From Meandrina meandrites (Eukaryota > Cnidaria > Anthozoa > Scleractinia > Meandrinidae): a DNA stretch of 64,000 nt. This document shows positions 12,156 through 20,900 of this stretch, in pieces; position 1 is the stretch's first letter; each line of letters starts with the position of its first letter. Under the pieces are notes generated by a model. It saw nothing but the letters and a program-made list of their open reading frames with translations, searched no databases and had not been told where the DNA came from. The DNA is taken from positions 30,830,939 through 30,894,938 of the forward strand of contig OY855911.1 of NCBI GenBank assembly GCA_963693305.1, read 5' to 3'. The translations under genes were made by a program, and so were the position numbers.

Positions 12156-13166
12156 TCCTTTCTATGCTGATGCAATGCGTTCTAAGTTTTACCATTGGAA
12201 GTCACCTCAAGGAACAGCACGATATAGCCCCAGATGACATTGCACAGTTTTTTAAAATTTTAAAAAAGTGCCAGAGCAAGTTTGATTGTCTTATTTTTGA
12301 AATGTTTTTTATCAAAAAACTGAAACCATCTCTAAACAAACAATGCGATTCCATCCGCGCAAAATTATTTGTTTAGGTCGGTTTTAATTATTTTAATCGT
12401 TTTCAATTGTTTCCGTAGTATTTTTAGTCTTTTTAAACTTTTATCTTCATTAATATTTTATCACTTGTTTTTACATATTTACATATTTTACCGCATTTCA
12501 GTGTTCGTGACATTTTTGCCTGATTTTACTATTTCAATATATTTATGCTAATTTTTATATTTTTACTCGCACTTGAAAATGACCTCGGAGAGGTCGAAAC
12601 GTCGTGACTTTTTATCGTTAAGTTTTATAACGAAAAAGTAGAAAGCTACTATATTTTATCATGATTTCTTTTACTTCCTGTTCTACCTTTAGTTGACACA
12701 AGCCGATGATGCGAAACTAACAGCCATTGGCGTGGGCAAATTTGAACCAGAAACGGAAAGGAGTCCACGATATCTGGCGCCTGAGGTCCTGGAGGGTCGA
12801 ATCTACGACAGCAAAGCCGAGATGTTCAGTTTTGGCCTCATGCTATGGGAAATGTGGTACGGAGAAATAGTGTTTCAAACCGCAGCAACCAGCCAATCAC
12901 AGCATCTAGATGGGCTAAGGAAAGGTTACCGTCCAAGTCACATAGAGAGGACAGACCGTCCATGGGAGATTTGGCAAAATGTTATGGAATCGTGCTGGAG
13001 GGGGGAGCCACGTGACAGAATAACAGCTAAGGATGGCTGGGAGCAATTGCAACAATTACAGAAGGAAAAAGGTTCAGCTTCACGAAAAGAACGACCAACA
13101 ATAAAACCAAAGCCATTTTCTGGGAAAAAACCAAGAGTACCTCCAAAGCCATTTAAGAAGAAATAA
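4192..13166 (+). CDS. Gene A: dynamin-like GTPase with C-terminal pseudokinase domain (5' part missing)
   Basis: Five exons join in one frame: 4192-4332, 5847-6175, 7444-8610, 9389-9656 and 12693-13166 (about 792 aa, stop TAA). Domains in order are GTPase G3 (DSPGIG) and G4 (NKWD), a long helical region, a kinase-like domain with glycine loop and VALK lysine, and a basic proline-rich tail. The P-loop exon is not in the window. Intron phases (0, 2, 2, 0) match gene B exactly. The kinase-like domain has QQS for HRD and AIG for DFG, so catalysis is unlikely. Introns hold a foldback element, PLE remnants and a large ATTC microsatellite. AATAAA lies at 13363-13368. A nucleotide-dependent scaffold is inferred. 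The exon chain is more certain than the function. Confidence 0.8.
5118..5208. mobile_element. 91-bp foldback MITE with 9-bp target duplication
   Basis: The ends are inverted repeats, TAGCCTGCGTCGCAGACG at the left against its near-perfect reverse complement at the right. The nine bases TACGCACTA flank it at 5109-5117 and again at 5209-5217. It lies in the intron between the G3 and G4 exons of gene A. The first nine terminal bases (TAGCCTGCG) equal those of the 10.7 kb element at 13413, and the duplication length is the same, but the inner repeat differs. It is therefore a related family rather than a simple deletion copy. Confidence 0.85.
5847..6175 (+). CDS. Gene A exon: GTPase G4 motif
   Basis: Acceptor TTATAG, donor GTGAGC, phase 0 in and 2 out. 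It encodes ASCALFVCNKWDEVEA, whose NKWD is the guanine-specificity motif, and ends ISNLIVSSINGHLQIYTW. Gene B has the same exon at 33461-33783. The segment before ALFVCNKWD is basic and less conserved than in B. Confidence 0.85.
7444..8610 (+). CDS. Gene A exon: helical stalk-like region and kinase N-lobe
   Basis: The acceptor is placed at CCGTAG (7441-7443). This choice keeps the frame (TG+T) and gives WLGNLLSSA, aligning with WLDYLLSRM of gene B; the later ATCAG site would create a stop. The exon is 389 codons of charged helical sequence. It ends in the kinase glycine loop IGRGSFSIVYKG and VALKVY, so the ATP-anchoring lysine is present. Donor GTTTGT, phase 2. Confidence 0.85.
9389..9656 (+). 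CDS. Gene A exon: kinase-like catalytic loop (degenerate)
   Basis: It starts RQLKHPSIVKFYG after acceptor TTACAG and ends LRLENVL before donor GTAAGT. The catalytic loop reads HGKGFVQQSLRLEN. Aligned with VHRDLKLEK of gene B, the HRD triplet is QQS (9627-9635) while the later Asn is kept. Phase 2 in, 0 out. Confidence 0.85.
10130..10760 (+). repeat. Direct-repeat block in last intron of gene A
   Basis: A segment around 10200-10310 (GAAAAGTTGTTTTTACTTGA, later AACTAATTGGCCAGTTTC) recurs around 10651-10760 with small changes. A shorter repeat (AGATTTAACGGTTTAGGCAG-like) occurs twice between 10413 and 10495. No coding potential is seen. Confidence 0.55.
10963..11640 (-). pseudogene. Penelope-like retroelement, GIY-YIG endonuclease end
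   Basis: An ORF at 11545-11102 encodes VLPVKDQRSADALRRNL, LQPVFTSRKI and then a GIY-YIG-type core (VVYKFACNLCDAGYVGFTSRH). It ends YEMLFIRNIKPKLNT with SVRAKLFT. This is the C-terminal endonuclease of Penelope-like elements. The frame is broken just upstream (about 11570), and no reverse transcriptase remains. The terminal sequence at 10963-11020 carries the GTCATC/GAAACGTC motif typical of PLE ends. Confidence 0.8.
11650..11890 (+). repeat. Second PLE 3' end, inverted relative to the first
   Basis: This stretch is close to the reverse complement of 10963-11195. It encodes the last residues of the same protein and then the same 3' terminal sequence (CTTGATAATGATGACATGG, CGAAACGTC). Together with the previous entry it forms a head-to-head pair of truncated copies with arms of about 230 bases. 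Confidence 0.8.
11982..12157 (+). repeat. (ATTC)n then (ATTT)n microsatellite
   Basis: There are about 35 uninterrupted ATTC units (roughly 11983-12120) followed by about nine ATTT units to 12157. All three frames stay open and encode only SFIH/SFIHSFI-type repeats, so the long ORFs over it are artefacts of the repeat. Confidence 0.95.
12158..12640 (+). pseudogene. Third PLE remnant (GIY-YIG tail and 3' end)
   Basis: After the microsatellite the frame encodes IGSHLKEQHDIA, then FKILKKCQSKFDCLIFEMFF, then LKPSLNKQCDSIRAKLFV and a stop at 12376. This is the same C-terminal block as the PLE copy at 11102-11545 but diverged. It ends near 12640 after a PLE-type terminal hairpin. The microsatellite appears to have replaced its upstream part. 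Confidence 0.75.
12574..12606 (+). ncRNA. Degenerate hammerhead-ribozyme-like PLE terminus
   Basis: The sequence CTTGAAAATGACCTC, a loop GGA, GAGGTC and then GAAACGTC gives a six-base hairpin followed by the GAAAC box of hammerhead ribozymes. PLE terminal repeats are known to carry hammerhead motifs. The CUGANGA box is not canonical here, so activity is doubtful. Confidence 0.35.
12693..13166 (+). CDS. Gene A exon: kinase-like C-lobe and proline-rich tail
   Basis: The acceptor is ACCTTTAG. DFG is replaced by AIG (12723-12731). APE is kept (YLAPEVLEG), DxWSxG reads EMFSFG, and the exon includes LWEMWYG as in gene B. After the kinase fold it ends in a basic tail with KPKPF, PRVPPKPF and KKK, resembling class II SH3-binding stretches and absent from gene B. 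The stop is TAA at 13164-13166. Confidence 0.85.
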   Translation: MTQADDAKLTAIGVGKFEPETERSPRYLAPEVLEGRIYDSKAEMFSFGLMLWEMWYGEIVFQTAATSQSQHLDGLRKGYRPSHIERTDRPWEIWQNVMESCWRGEPRDRITAKDGWEQLQQLQKEKGSASRKERPTIKPKPFSGKKPRVPPKPFKKK

Positions 13167-13403
13167 GCATTTGTTTCTTATTGTTTCACAGTAGATGAAC
13201 GGGATGTTCATTTTCGATGATGACAACAAGGGGAATCAATTGTCAGTTGTTTTTGTCAAAACAATCCGTCGACCCTATTGATAAGCATAAAATCTATGTA
13301 TCCGTGCCATTTTTTTGCAGAAATGAAAATGAAAATAATTACCACACGGGGAACTTTAAATGAATAAATACCATGCAGCGGCCGGAAATGTCGGATTATA
13401 TAT

Positions 13404-13412
13404 GCCGACGTC
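13404..13412 (+). repeat. Left 9-bp target-site duplication of the 10.7 kb element
   Basis: GCCGACGTC directly precedes the left terminus at 13413 and is repeated exactly at 24137-24145 after the right terminus. Confidence 0.93.
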
Positions 13413-13516
13413 TAGCCTGCGAATACAGCCGCCTCTCCACGCTCCGACCCGCTTGTTGCGTTCGGAGGGGAGAGACGTCTGCGATTTACAAGCAGAAATT
13501 CCATACTGATGACGTA
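13413..13516 (+). repeat. Left terminal inverted repeat
   Basis: Bases 13413-13474 equal the reverse complement of 24075-24136. Bases 13487-13516 equal the reverse complement of 24045-24074. The 12 bases between (13475-13486, ACGTCTGCGATT) occur only on this side. The inner part holds TGATGACGTA, a CRE/ATF-like site, about 100 bases before the helicase start codon. Confidence 0.92.
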
Positions 13517-13616
13517 AATCTGTCCGGAATCTGGTCATGAGCGCTGATTGGTCCGCTATGGCATTTCGCATAATTAAAAGTATAATTATTCATACGGTGA
13601 AAATTCTCACCAAATC

Positions 13617-13628
13617 AATATGGCGGCC
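13617..13628 (+). promoter_or_regulatory. YY1-like ATGGCGG motif over the helicase start
   Basis: AATATGGCGGCC matches the AAnATGGCGGC initiator-type motif bound by YY1 in animals and contains the start codon. A matching AAAATGGCGGTC lies just upstream of the other element gene (23961-23972, minus). The shared placement suggests a common promoter architecture, but function is inferred only. Confidence 0.35.
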
Positions 13629-15521
13629 TCTAGCGATGGGTTTCTTCGACCTTCTATGGAAGTTTTTCGACAGAGCGTTCAGTCTATTTGCCCTATGTTT
13701 CTCGTGCCATCATTGCATGAAAGCCAACTCCAAGCCCTGTACAGTTTTATTTGCGGAGAAGACGTGTTTGTCAACTTACCAACAGGTTATGGCAAATCGC
13801 TAATCTTTCAAATGGCGCCTCTCGTTCATGCGTGGATGCATGAAAATTTATCGACTTGCTGGAAGAAAGATCCCATAATCGTCATCATAAGTCCGCTATT
13901 AGCGTTGATGCAAGACCAGGTCAAAAAATTGACTTCTCTTAACTTAAGAGCAGCGTTTGTGGGTGCAGAACAAGAACCAGCAGTTCTTCAAGGAATCGAA
14001 GAAGGAAAATTCACCTTTGTTTTCATATCGCCCGAATCGACGCTGGCATCAGAAAGGTGGCGAAAGGTCCTCGAGAGCGAAATTTATCGGCGAAATTTAA
14101 TCGGGATAGCCGTGGATGAGGTACACTGTGTAACAGAATGGGGCACATCTGGAAACAACAAGGATCGGTCTGCATTTCGTCGATGGTATTCTCGATTAAA
14201 TGAGATGAGATCTTTTATAAGCAGAGTGCCATTCGTTGCCCTCACTGCAACTGCGACGAACAGAACTAAATTGCGGATTTTTGAACTTTTGGAGTTTGAA
14301 TCTCCTAAAGAAATCTCAGAAAGCCCAAACAAACAAAATGTGAGATATTCAGTGCAGAAGTTGGACACCTCCTTGCCACTACTTGAGAATTTTCGGTGTC
14401 TGATAAAGGAGTTGATGGAGAAAGGAAAGGACAGTCAACGAACAATCATCTACTGTCAAACTATAAAACAATGCTCACATTTATTCAGAATGTTTGAGTT
14501 GGCACTGGGTGACTCACTGTATCATGGAAAAAATGATCCCAGAAATCGATTGGTGGACATGATGCACTCAGGAACCCCATCAAGTGTTAAGGATAATGTC
14601 CTTGACCAGTTTGCAGACCAAACCAAGTGCCTTCGGGTTTTGATTGCAACAATTGCCTATGGTATGGGGGTGAACTGTAAAGGCGTCACTCGAGTGATCC
14701 ACTTTGGACCATCCAAGTCCATTGAGGCATACATGCAGGAAAGTGGTCGCTGTGGACGTAGTGGGGAGCAAAGTGATGCACTCTTGCTGTACAATGGTCT
14801 GAACCTCAAAGCAGCAGATTCAGACATGAAAGAGTATGTGCAGTCAAGTACTTGTCGTAGAAAGTTTCTACTCAAGTATTTTGGTACTTCTCATTCGCGC
14901 TTTCCATCTGGACACATTTGTTGTGACATTTGTGCAGAATCATGCACATGTCAAGGTGTACACTGCAACATAGATTTGCACCTACCTATTTTACTAGAGG
15001 AAGAAGAGGAGAATTCCAGGGCAATTTGCAATGAGAAGTTGTTAGAACTTAAGGAAAAGCTTAATGCTTTGAAGAAGACACTTTTTAAGGACAGCATTGC
15101 TATCAAGGAACGCAATGCTTCAATTATTGGATGCCCCACGACACTCTTGGAATTTGGAACTGTTCAAATTCAACAAGTTGTTGACAATGCAGAGCATATC
15201 TTTTCTGTCTCTGATGTGCTGAAACATGTTGACATTTGGCAAAGAAAGCATGCAGTTTCTGTTTTAAAAATCTTTGAGTCAACTTTTAATGATGTTGAGA
15301 GCCCAATGAGTGACTCAGACTCTGATGATGATGCTTACTTTGACGGCAGCAACCATGAATGGATAGAAATGGTGAATGATCAATCTTTTATGGATTTAAT
15401 TGACCAATCAGAATGGGATGTTGATTCAATCTTGGAGGAAGCACCCCATGATGACATGCAGGAAGATGCAGCCTATCCAGAATTCTTAGACAGTTTTATA
15501 GGTGACATAAACATTTCTTAA
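13620..15521 (+). CDS. RecQ-like superfamily 2 DNA helicase, intronless, transposon-borne
   Basis: 633 residues in one exon. Helicase motifs are intact: motif I PTGYGKS (54-60), II DEVH (166-169), III ALTATAT (207-213), IV IIYC (276-279), V LIATIAYGMGVN (about 341-352) and VI QESGRCGRSG (373-382). A RecQ-type zinc segment follows (CRRKFLLKYFG, then CCDIC near 434-438), and the C-terminus has an acidic stretch with SDSDSDDD. No HRDC domain is seen. Family members unwind DNA 3' to 5' with ATP. Here the gene starts about 100 bases inside the left TIR, so it is element cargo, perhaps assisting excision or repair. AATAAA lies at 15838-15843. The domain call is firm; the role in transposition is inferred. 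Confidence 0.93.
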   Translation: MAASSDGFLRPSMEVFRQSVQSICPMFLVPSLHESQLQALYSFICGEDVFVNLPTGYGKSLIFQMAPLVHAWMHENLSTCWKKDPIIVIISPLLALMQDQVKKLTSLNLRAAFVGAEQEPAVLQGIEEGKFTFVFISPESTLASERWRKVLESEIYRRNLIGIAVDEVHCVTEWGTSGNNKDRSAFRRWYSRLNEMRSFISRVPFVALTATATNRTKLRIFELLEFESPKEISESPNKQNVRYSVQKLDTSLPLLENFRCLIKELMEKGKDSQRTIIYCQTIKQCSHLFRMFELALGDSLYHGKNDPRNRLVDMMHSGTPSSVKDNVLDQFADQTKCLRVLIATIAYGMGVNCKGVTRVIHFGPSKSIEAYMQESGRCGRSGEQSDALLLYNGLNLKAADSDMKEYVQSSTCRRKFLLKYFGTSHSRFPSGHICCDICAESCTCQGVHCNIDLHLPILLEEEEENSRAICNEKLLELKEKLNALKKTLFKDSIAIKERNASIIGCPTTLLEFGTVQIQQVVDNAEHIFSVSDVLKHVDIWQRKHAVSVLKIFESTFNDVESPMSDSDSDDDAYFDGSNHEWIEMVNDQSFMDLIDQSEWDVDSILEEAPHDDMQEDAAYPEFLDSFIGDINIS

Positions 15522-15568
15522 TGCTTGTTTCGGACACGATACATGCAATTGTTCCTGAACAGTTACAG

Positions 15569-16605
15569 TACAGAAAAAACCTGCGAGTAAGAACCTAACA
15601 TTTAAGAACCTGTAAAGCTAAAATTTGGAAATTTATTTTGGTACCATTTTTATAAGAACCTGTTTAACCTCAAATTTGGAAACAGGTTCTTATTAAAATT
15701 GATTAAAAATGTTTACTTTTGGGAAATAAGTTTGGACAAACCCTTACTGTGCATGTATATCATGTCATATTCTAAATGATTAGTGCTTCATTTTTACATA
15801 AGCACTGTGTGATATGCAAATTTTATACAAGGAATAGAATAAAATCTCTATAACAATATTGAAATTTTTTCTTCAGAAACTTAGAACCTATTAGGAACCT
15901 TATTAAGGTGGTACCGGAGGCTAAAGTGACCTTTTTTTTTTGCTGGGATTTTTTTTCAGCATGGAGATAATCTTAAAAGGTAAACATATGCCAAGTTTCA
16001 GGTCGGGGAAAAAAAACCCGTCCGAGATATAGGCACGCGAAGTTTCGTTTCTACGGTCATTTTCGCGGCAAAAATACGAGCTCTATGCTGCGTTCGACAA
16101 AGGTGTGTCCAACTGTGGAAGTCCCCAAGGATGGTCTTGCTGACAGCTCGATTCAATAAAACCTTGTAATCTGAAATGTAACACCCTCTTTGATCATGGC
16201 AGCTGAAGAAGCAACACGCGCGCTTGACCGTCATTTCAAAGAGAACGGGTAAATATATTGCTTTGTTGTAATGAAATTCCTTTTCTTTTCGTCACTTATT
16301 TGCTAACTTAACAATGGCGTTTTTGTCATCCAGTTTGCAAGGAGCTCCTTAATAACCCTTTATGTAAGAACCTGTTTAGGCTAACCTGAAAAATAATAGG
16401 TTCTTACTCGCAGGTTTTTACTGTACTTCTATTTGAAATCTCTATAACAATATTGAAATTTTTTCTTCAGAAACTTAGAACCTATTAGGAACCTTATTAA
16501 CCTAAATTTGTGTTAATAACCCTTTATGTAAGAACCTGTTTAGGCTAACCTGAAAAATAATAGGTTCTTACTTGCAGGTTTTTACTGTATTTCTATTTGA
16601 AAGGA
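15569..16605. repeat. Composite nested repeat block between the two element genes
   Basis: ACCTGCGAGTAAGAACCT near 15583-15600 recurs inverted near 16402-16420, giving a terminal repeat. A 63-base segment at about 15843-15905 recurs at about 16438-16500. A roughly 80-base segment at about 16352-16430 recurs at about 16515-16595. An unrelated insert (about 15907-16345) splits the first copy. This looks like a foldback element invaded by another and partly duplicated in tandem. It lies downstream of both convergent genes and contains no ORF of note. Confidence 0.7.
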
Positions 16606-17197
16606 ATGTTTTTGTAAATCGTTTTTGTAAATTGCTATTGTAATTATTATTGTTACTGGTTCATATCAATGTCCAAAATGCGAAATTCTCACATTGCGCC
16701 ATTTATACATTAGTTACATTGTAATATACAGTTGTTACATTGGGAATAAACTCTTGGTTGGAAGTATTTTGCTATGAATAAATTTATTGTTTGTACTTCA
16801 AATTTTGTAAAACAGTGTTAATGATGCTATCTGTTGACCAACATTAAAAAGACAGAATCTGGAGACTTTGAATAAGCCATAGCATTTCACTCCTTAACAA
16901 TCCTGACTGTAAATATAGCCAAAAAATGCAAAAAAAAAAAACCCCTGAGAGTGAAAGAGCATATTGGAAAACTATCAAGGGTAATCAGGGGAATTCTTTG
17001 AAATGCTTGAATTTTTAACCAGTTGTTTCATTTATTTAAAGCGACTTTAGTGTTGCAGTATCAGGTCCACAAGCATAATTAAATCATTCTTTGTTTAGTA
17101 AGCTTGCCCGATGTTTTCTACCAAATTACATAATTTCTCTTCCAATGTTTCTCTGGCAACAGTAGATTAAAAATGCATAAGTATGGGTTGCCCACAA
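16606..17197. other. Non-coding spacer with 3' ends of the convergent genes
   Basis: No gene is seen. On the minus strand AATAAA occurs at 17036-17031, about 160 bases after the stop of the DUF6589 gene, and is a plausible poly(A) signal. AATAAA-type motifs on the plus strand near 16744 and 16778 could serve a longer helicase transcript. Confidence 0.5.
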
Positions 17198-17957
17198 TCA
17201 GCGAGCCCTACGACCAATTTGCAACTCATGTTTGTGCTTGTTTATCCACTGGCACAACTTCCCCATTCGCAAATTTCTCAGGAGTGATCTGGGGAATTTG
17301 TTGAAATGCTTGTAGCATCTGCCAGGTGTTTCAGTGAGAGCATCTTCTTGTAATAATAGGTTAACAAGTTTTGTCAGATCGTTCCGTGTTGTCTTAACAA
17401 AATGCTTGCCTGATCTTCTCATTAAATTGCACTCCTTTGCAACATTGTGCACCGTCCCTCTTGCAACTGGCAGCATCCGGGCACATCTAGAAACTGATCC
17501 GTGTGTGAGGTTGGGGCCGAGCTTTCTTATGCCTTCTTTAATTGCATTGTTGTCATGCTCCACCTCGAGATCCAGGGGAACATTTTTGCCACTTCCACTG
17601 TGGTTGTTTACCCCTCTATTCCAACGCTGACGATAAGCTTGCCTTGGACTCAGTAGGGCTTGCTGTTGCAGTTGGAGATAGAGGGCCTCAACAGCATACT
17701 TAGTGCTTCCTGAGTCAGAATAGAAGTGGAGGAGAAGAAATTTCCAGCATCGGATGATGCGATCTCCATCGCCTTCTGCTACAGCATCAATAAAATTCAT
17801 GTAGAGAAGCCCATGATCCATAAGATCGCACTGGTAATTAAACATGTCGTCTGACTCCTCGCTGCTTGAAAGGGATGGTATTTCGGACCCAGAGGGATCT
17901 TCAATGATGAGGCCATGTGCCGTTCTCTCATGGGTGCGACGGTGTTTGCCATCATGC
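17198..17957 (-). CDS. DUF6589 gene exon 6
   Basis: Acceptor TTGGTAG, phase 2. It completes the zinc finger (HDGKHRRTHERTAH) and carries the conserved C-terminal DUF6589 block from MFNYQCDLMDHGLLY to the candidate catalytic Glu in LEVEHDNN. It ends in a basic tail (IGRRAR) and TGA. Confidence 0.87.
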
Positions 17958-20900
17958 CTACCAAAATATAATCAAAACAATATTTTTTTGTAACATTTTT
18001 GATACTCCCTCACCCTTCTTGACTGATCACAATAGTGAACAACATATTTGTATAAATTTTTTTACCTCCATTACATTTAGGTTCAGTAATGGCAGTTAAC
18101 ATGCCATCAGTTTATACCCATACCCCCTTTTTTGGTTTTGAAGGCATGGTGACATAATGGTTAATGTACACTACACCAGATTGAATGGTCCTGGTCCAAG
18201 CTCTAGCCGGGGTTATTGTGTTGTGGTATTAGGCAAGACACTTTACTCTTTCCAGTGCCTCTCTCCACCTAGCCTGCGAATACAGCTGCCTCTCCACGTT
18301 TGCGGATCAGAGCGTGGAGAGGCAGCTGCATTCGCAGGCTACTCTCCACCCAGGTGAAGAGAACGTTCTGGCAAATTTACTGTTAAGGGTAACTTTGTGA
18401 TGGACTGTCATCCCATTCACAGGGAGAAGACTGTGCTAGTTGCTTATAGCTGCCGAAATTTGGACAAGCTCTGGCCTGATTAGCCATTTGGCTTGACAAC
18501 AGACATAACTTTTACCCTCCCTCAAGAAACAAGTTAAAATAAAAAAGTAGCTTTGCAGCCTTCACGTTTTTAGAAATAGGTAGAAAATGTCAGCATTCTG
18601 ACCTGGGCAGACATAAGACTATTGCACTTTTAAAGTTGTCTTGATACTAACTTGAATGTTTTATTGCATCCAGTTTCTCTGCACGGAAAACGACCATCTG
18701 GAGTCATCTGGGATTGACGTGCTCTCTGGTTGTCCTGATCTTCAAGCACATAATTTGCAATCAAATTTAAGGACTTCTCGTCTACAATAAACTTGTCAAC
18801 AATCTGCGATGCCAAATTTCTTAGGTAGACACGTTTAATGGTTTTGTCGTACTGGGATGCATCCCTGGGAAAGTGGTAGTCAGTCGGAGCACCATCTAAC
18901 TGCTTTAAGCCAAGAATCTTCATTGCACTTGCCACAATCCTAGATTTGACAGCCAACAAGAACATCTGCTTGTTTGGGGCGTAGGCATGATGGGCGTCGG
19001 CCTTTACATTTCTTCTGTTGATGGCGTTACGATCAGCAAACAGAGTGCACTTATCATTGGCTGAAACTGTTGAGTAGAAGCGTTCGAAGATCAACTGCAA
19101 ACAAATAAATAAATAAATCAAAAACAACAATAATATCAATGCCATGATTTTCCCTATCCTAGCTTGACAGGGGAAAAAGGAAGCTAAAATTCAAATTTAG
19201 TAACTGCATACATGTAGTACTACTTCAATGTTTTGACTTTGGTCACACCATTAGCCCTCAGAATTTCCAATGACCCTCTATTACTGGGGAGGGAAGGTTT
19301 TCAAGGTCTTTGGTTTTTAATATAGAAATAATAATAATAATAATAATAATTAACATTTATATCGCGCAAATTTCATGTGAATATGATCAAATGCGCGTTA
19401 CAAAGAAATATGCAAACAAATTAACATCTTAAGAATCCCAACTGGCAGGAGGCTGACCAGTTGGCTATTTACAAAGCGTGGTGGAGTTGAGTTCTGGGCT
19501 ACAGAAAACAAATCCATCTAGTGGCAGGGAGAAGGATTTGAACCCGGGACCTCCGGGTTGCAAGTCCAGCGCCCTAACCACTAGGCCACGCCACCTATAG
19601 ACAGTAAACACACAATAGGTAATTGTTTTACAAATGTAATTGAGTTGTTATTTTTCAATAATGATAGTGTTTCAAGGGAGACAATTCAAATACAAATGAA
19701 TTCAAACAATTAAAAAATATAGTCAAAATTCAAGATGTTCATTAACATTGTTACTCTTAGGCTGCTTTCTGCATGGAGAATCCACTAGCGTTTATACAAA
19801 TATACGACCTGAAGATATTACTATTGTAAGGCACAAAGAAGGGTTAGCTTACAGCGAGGAATTTCAATTCAGCATGCCAGTCTGCTATTTCAATGTGTAG
19901 GCCTTCCAATCTTTCGTCAGGAGTGAATCCATTAGCAAGTGATGCGGTGCAATTGACAGCTCTCTCCACAGAAAGTTGGTCACCGACAACCCCAACTCTG
20001 TTAAAGAGGGTTTCACCCTGAGTAGAGTCTTGTGGAACATACGAATGAAATTCATGCAAGGCCTGGTTGATCCCCTCTGTAGTATTTTCATCCTCGAAGA
20101 TTACTCCCAGGCACTCCTTTAAAATGAAATAAAAAATTCAGATGGACTACCAGCTCTATCCAAACTACTCTAGGTGTGGTGTGGGGAGGTCAGTTAACTC
20201 AGTTGAAGCTTCATTGGGAGGTGCAATAAACCCTAGCAGCCTATTCGTACCAGGACAAAATCAATCATTTCCTATTTCCAGTCCTGCTGAGGGAAAACTA
20301 CATTGGTTGTGATCCTGTGTAAGAAACTCATGCAAAGTTGTGCATGTAATCTGCTTCAACAGCAGTGACAACCTTTATTCCATTACCTAGTCTTAAAGTT
20401 GTACAGAAACGGTCCTTACCCTCCTAAATTTCTGCCATTGATGGCATTATACATAATATTCAAGTGCATCTTTTACTGGGTTAATATTTTTCTAAATTTT
20501 ACCCACCTTTTCTGATTTTTTTGCCATCTCTTTGGAATGGGCATGGGGGATGTGTAAAGTGACAACATCTCTGCAGAATGCCAGACAAGGTATCTCTTCA
20601 GTTATCACTCTTTCAATTAGCAGAATGTAGTTCCATCTCTGTGAAATGTGTTGGGGTACAGTGGGGATAATCTTGTAGTTGTCAAGATCCATGACAGAGT
20701 CACATATAGGTTTATCATCTGGTAGATGGTTGCCAGAAACTCTGTTGGTCACCTTCACATGGTTGATCCAATGATGATCTTTGTTCTGATTGTCCTCCGT
20801 CATCTCTCTTACTCTCTGGAAGATGTCCAGGTTATCAAATGCAATCTTCCATCCTGGACCAATTTCTTGCTGATTGGTTTGAGAAGATGATGGAATGGAC

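Noticed and set aside
11856..12376. Three overlapping long plus-strand ORFs rich in SFIH repeats
   Set aside because: They are generated by the ATTC/ATTT microsatellite, whose period keeps all frames open; only the short PLE tail after 12166 is meaningful.
19527..19599. Possible tRNA gene on the minus strand
   Set aside because: The arms are irregular and the sequence continues into a SINE with an ATT tail.
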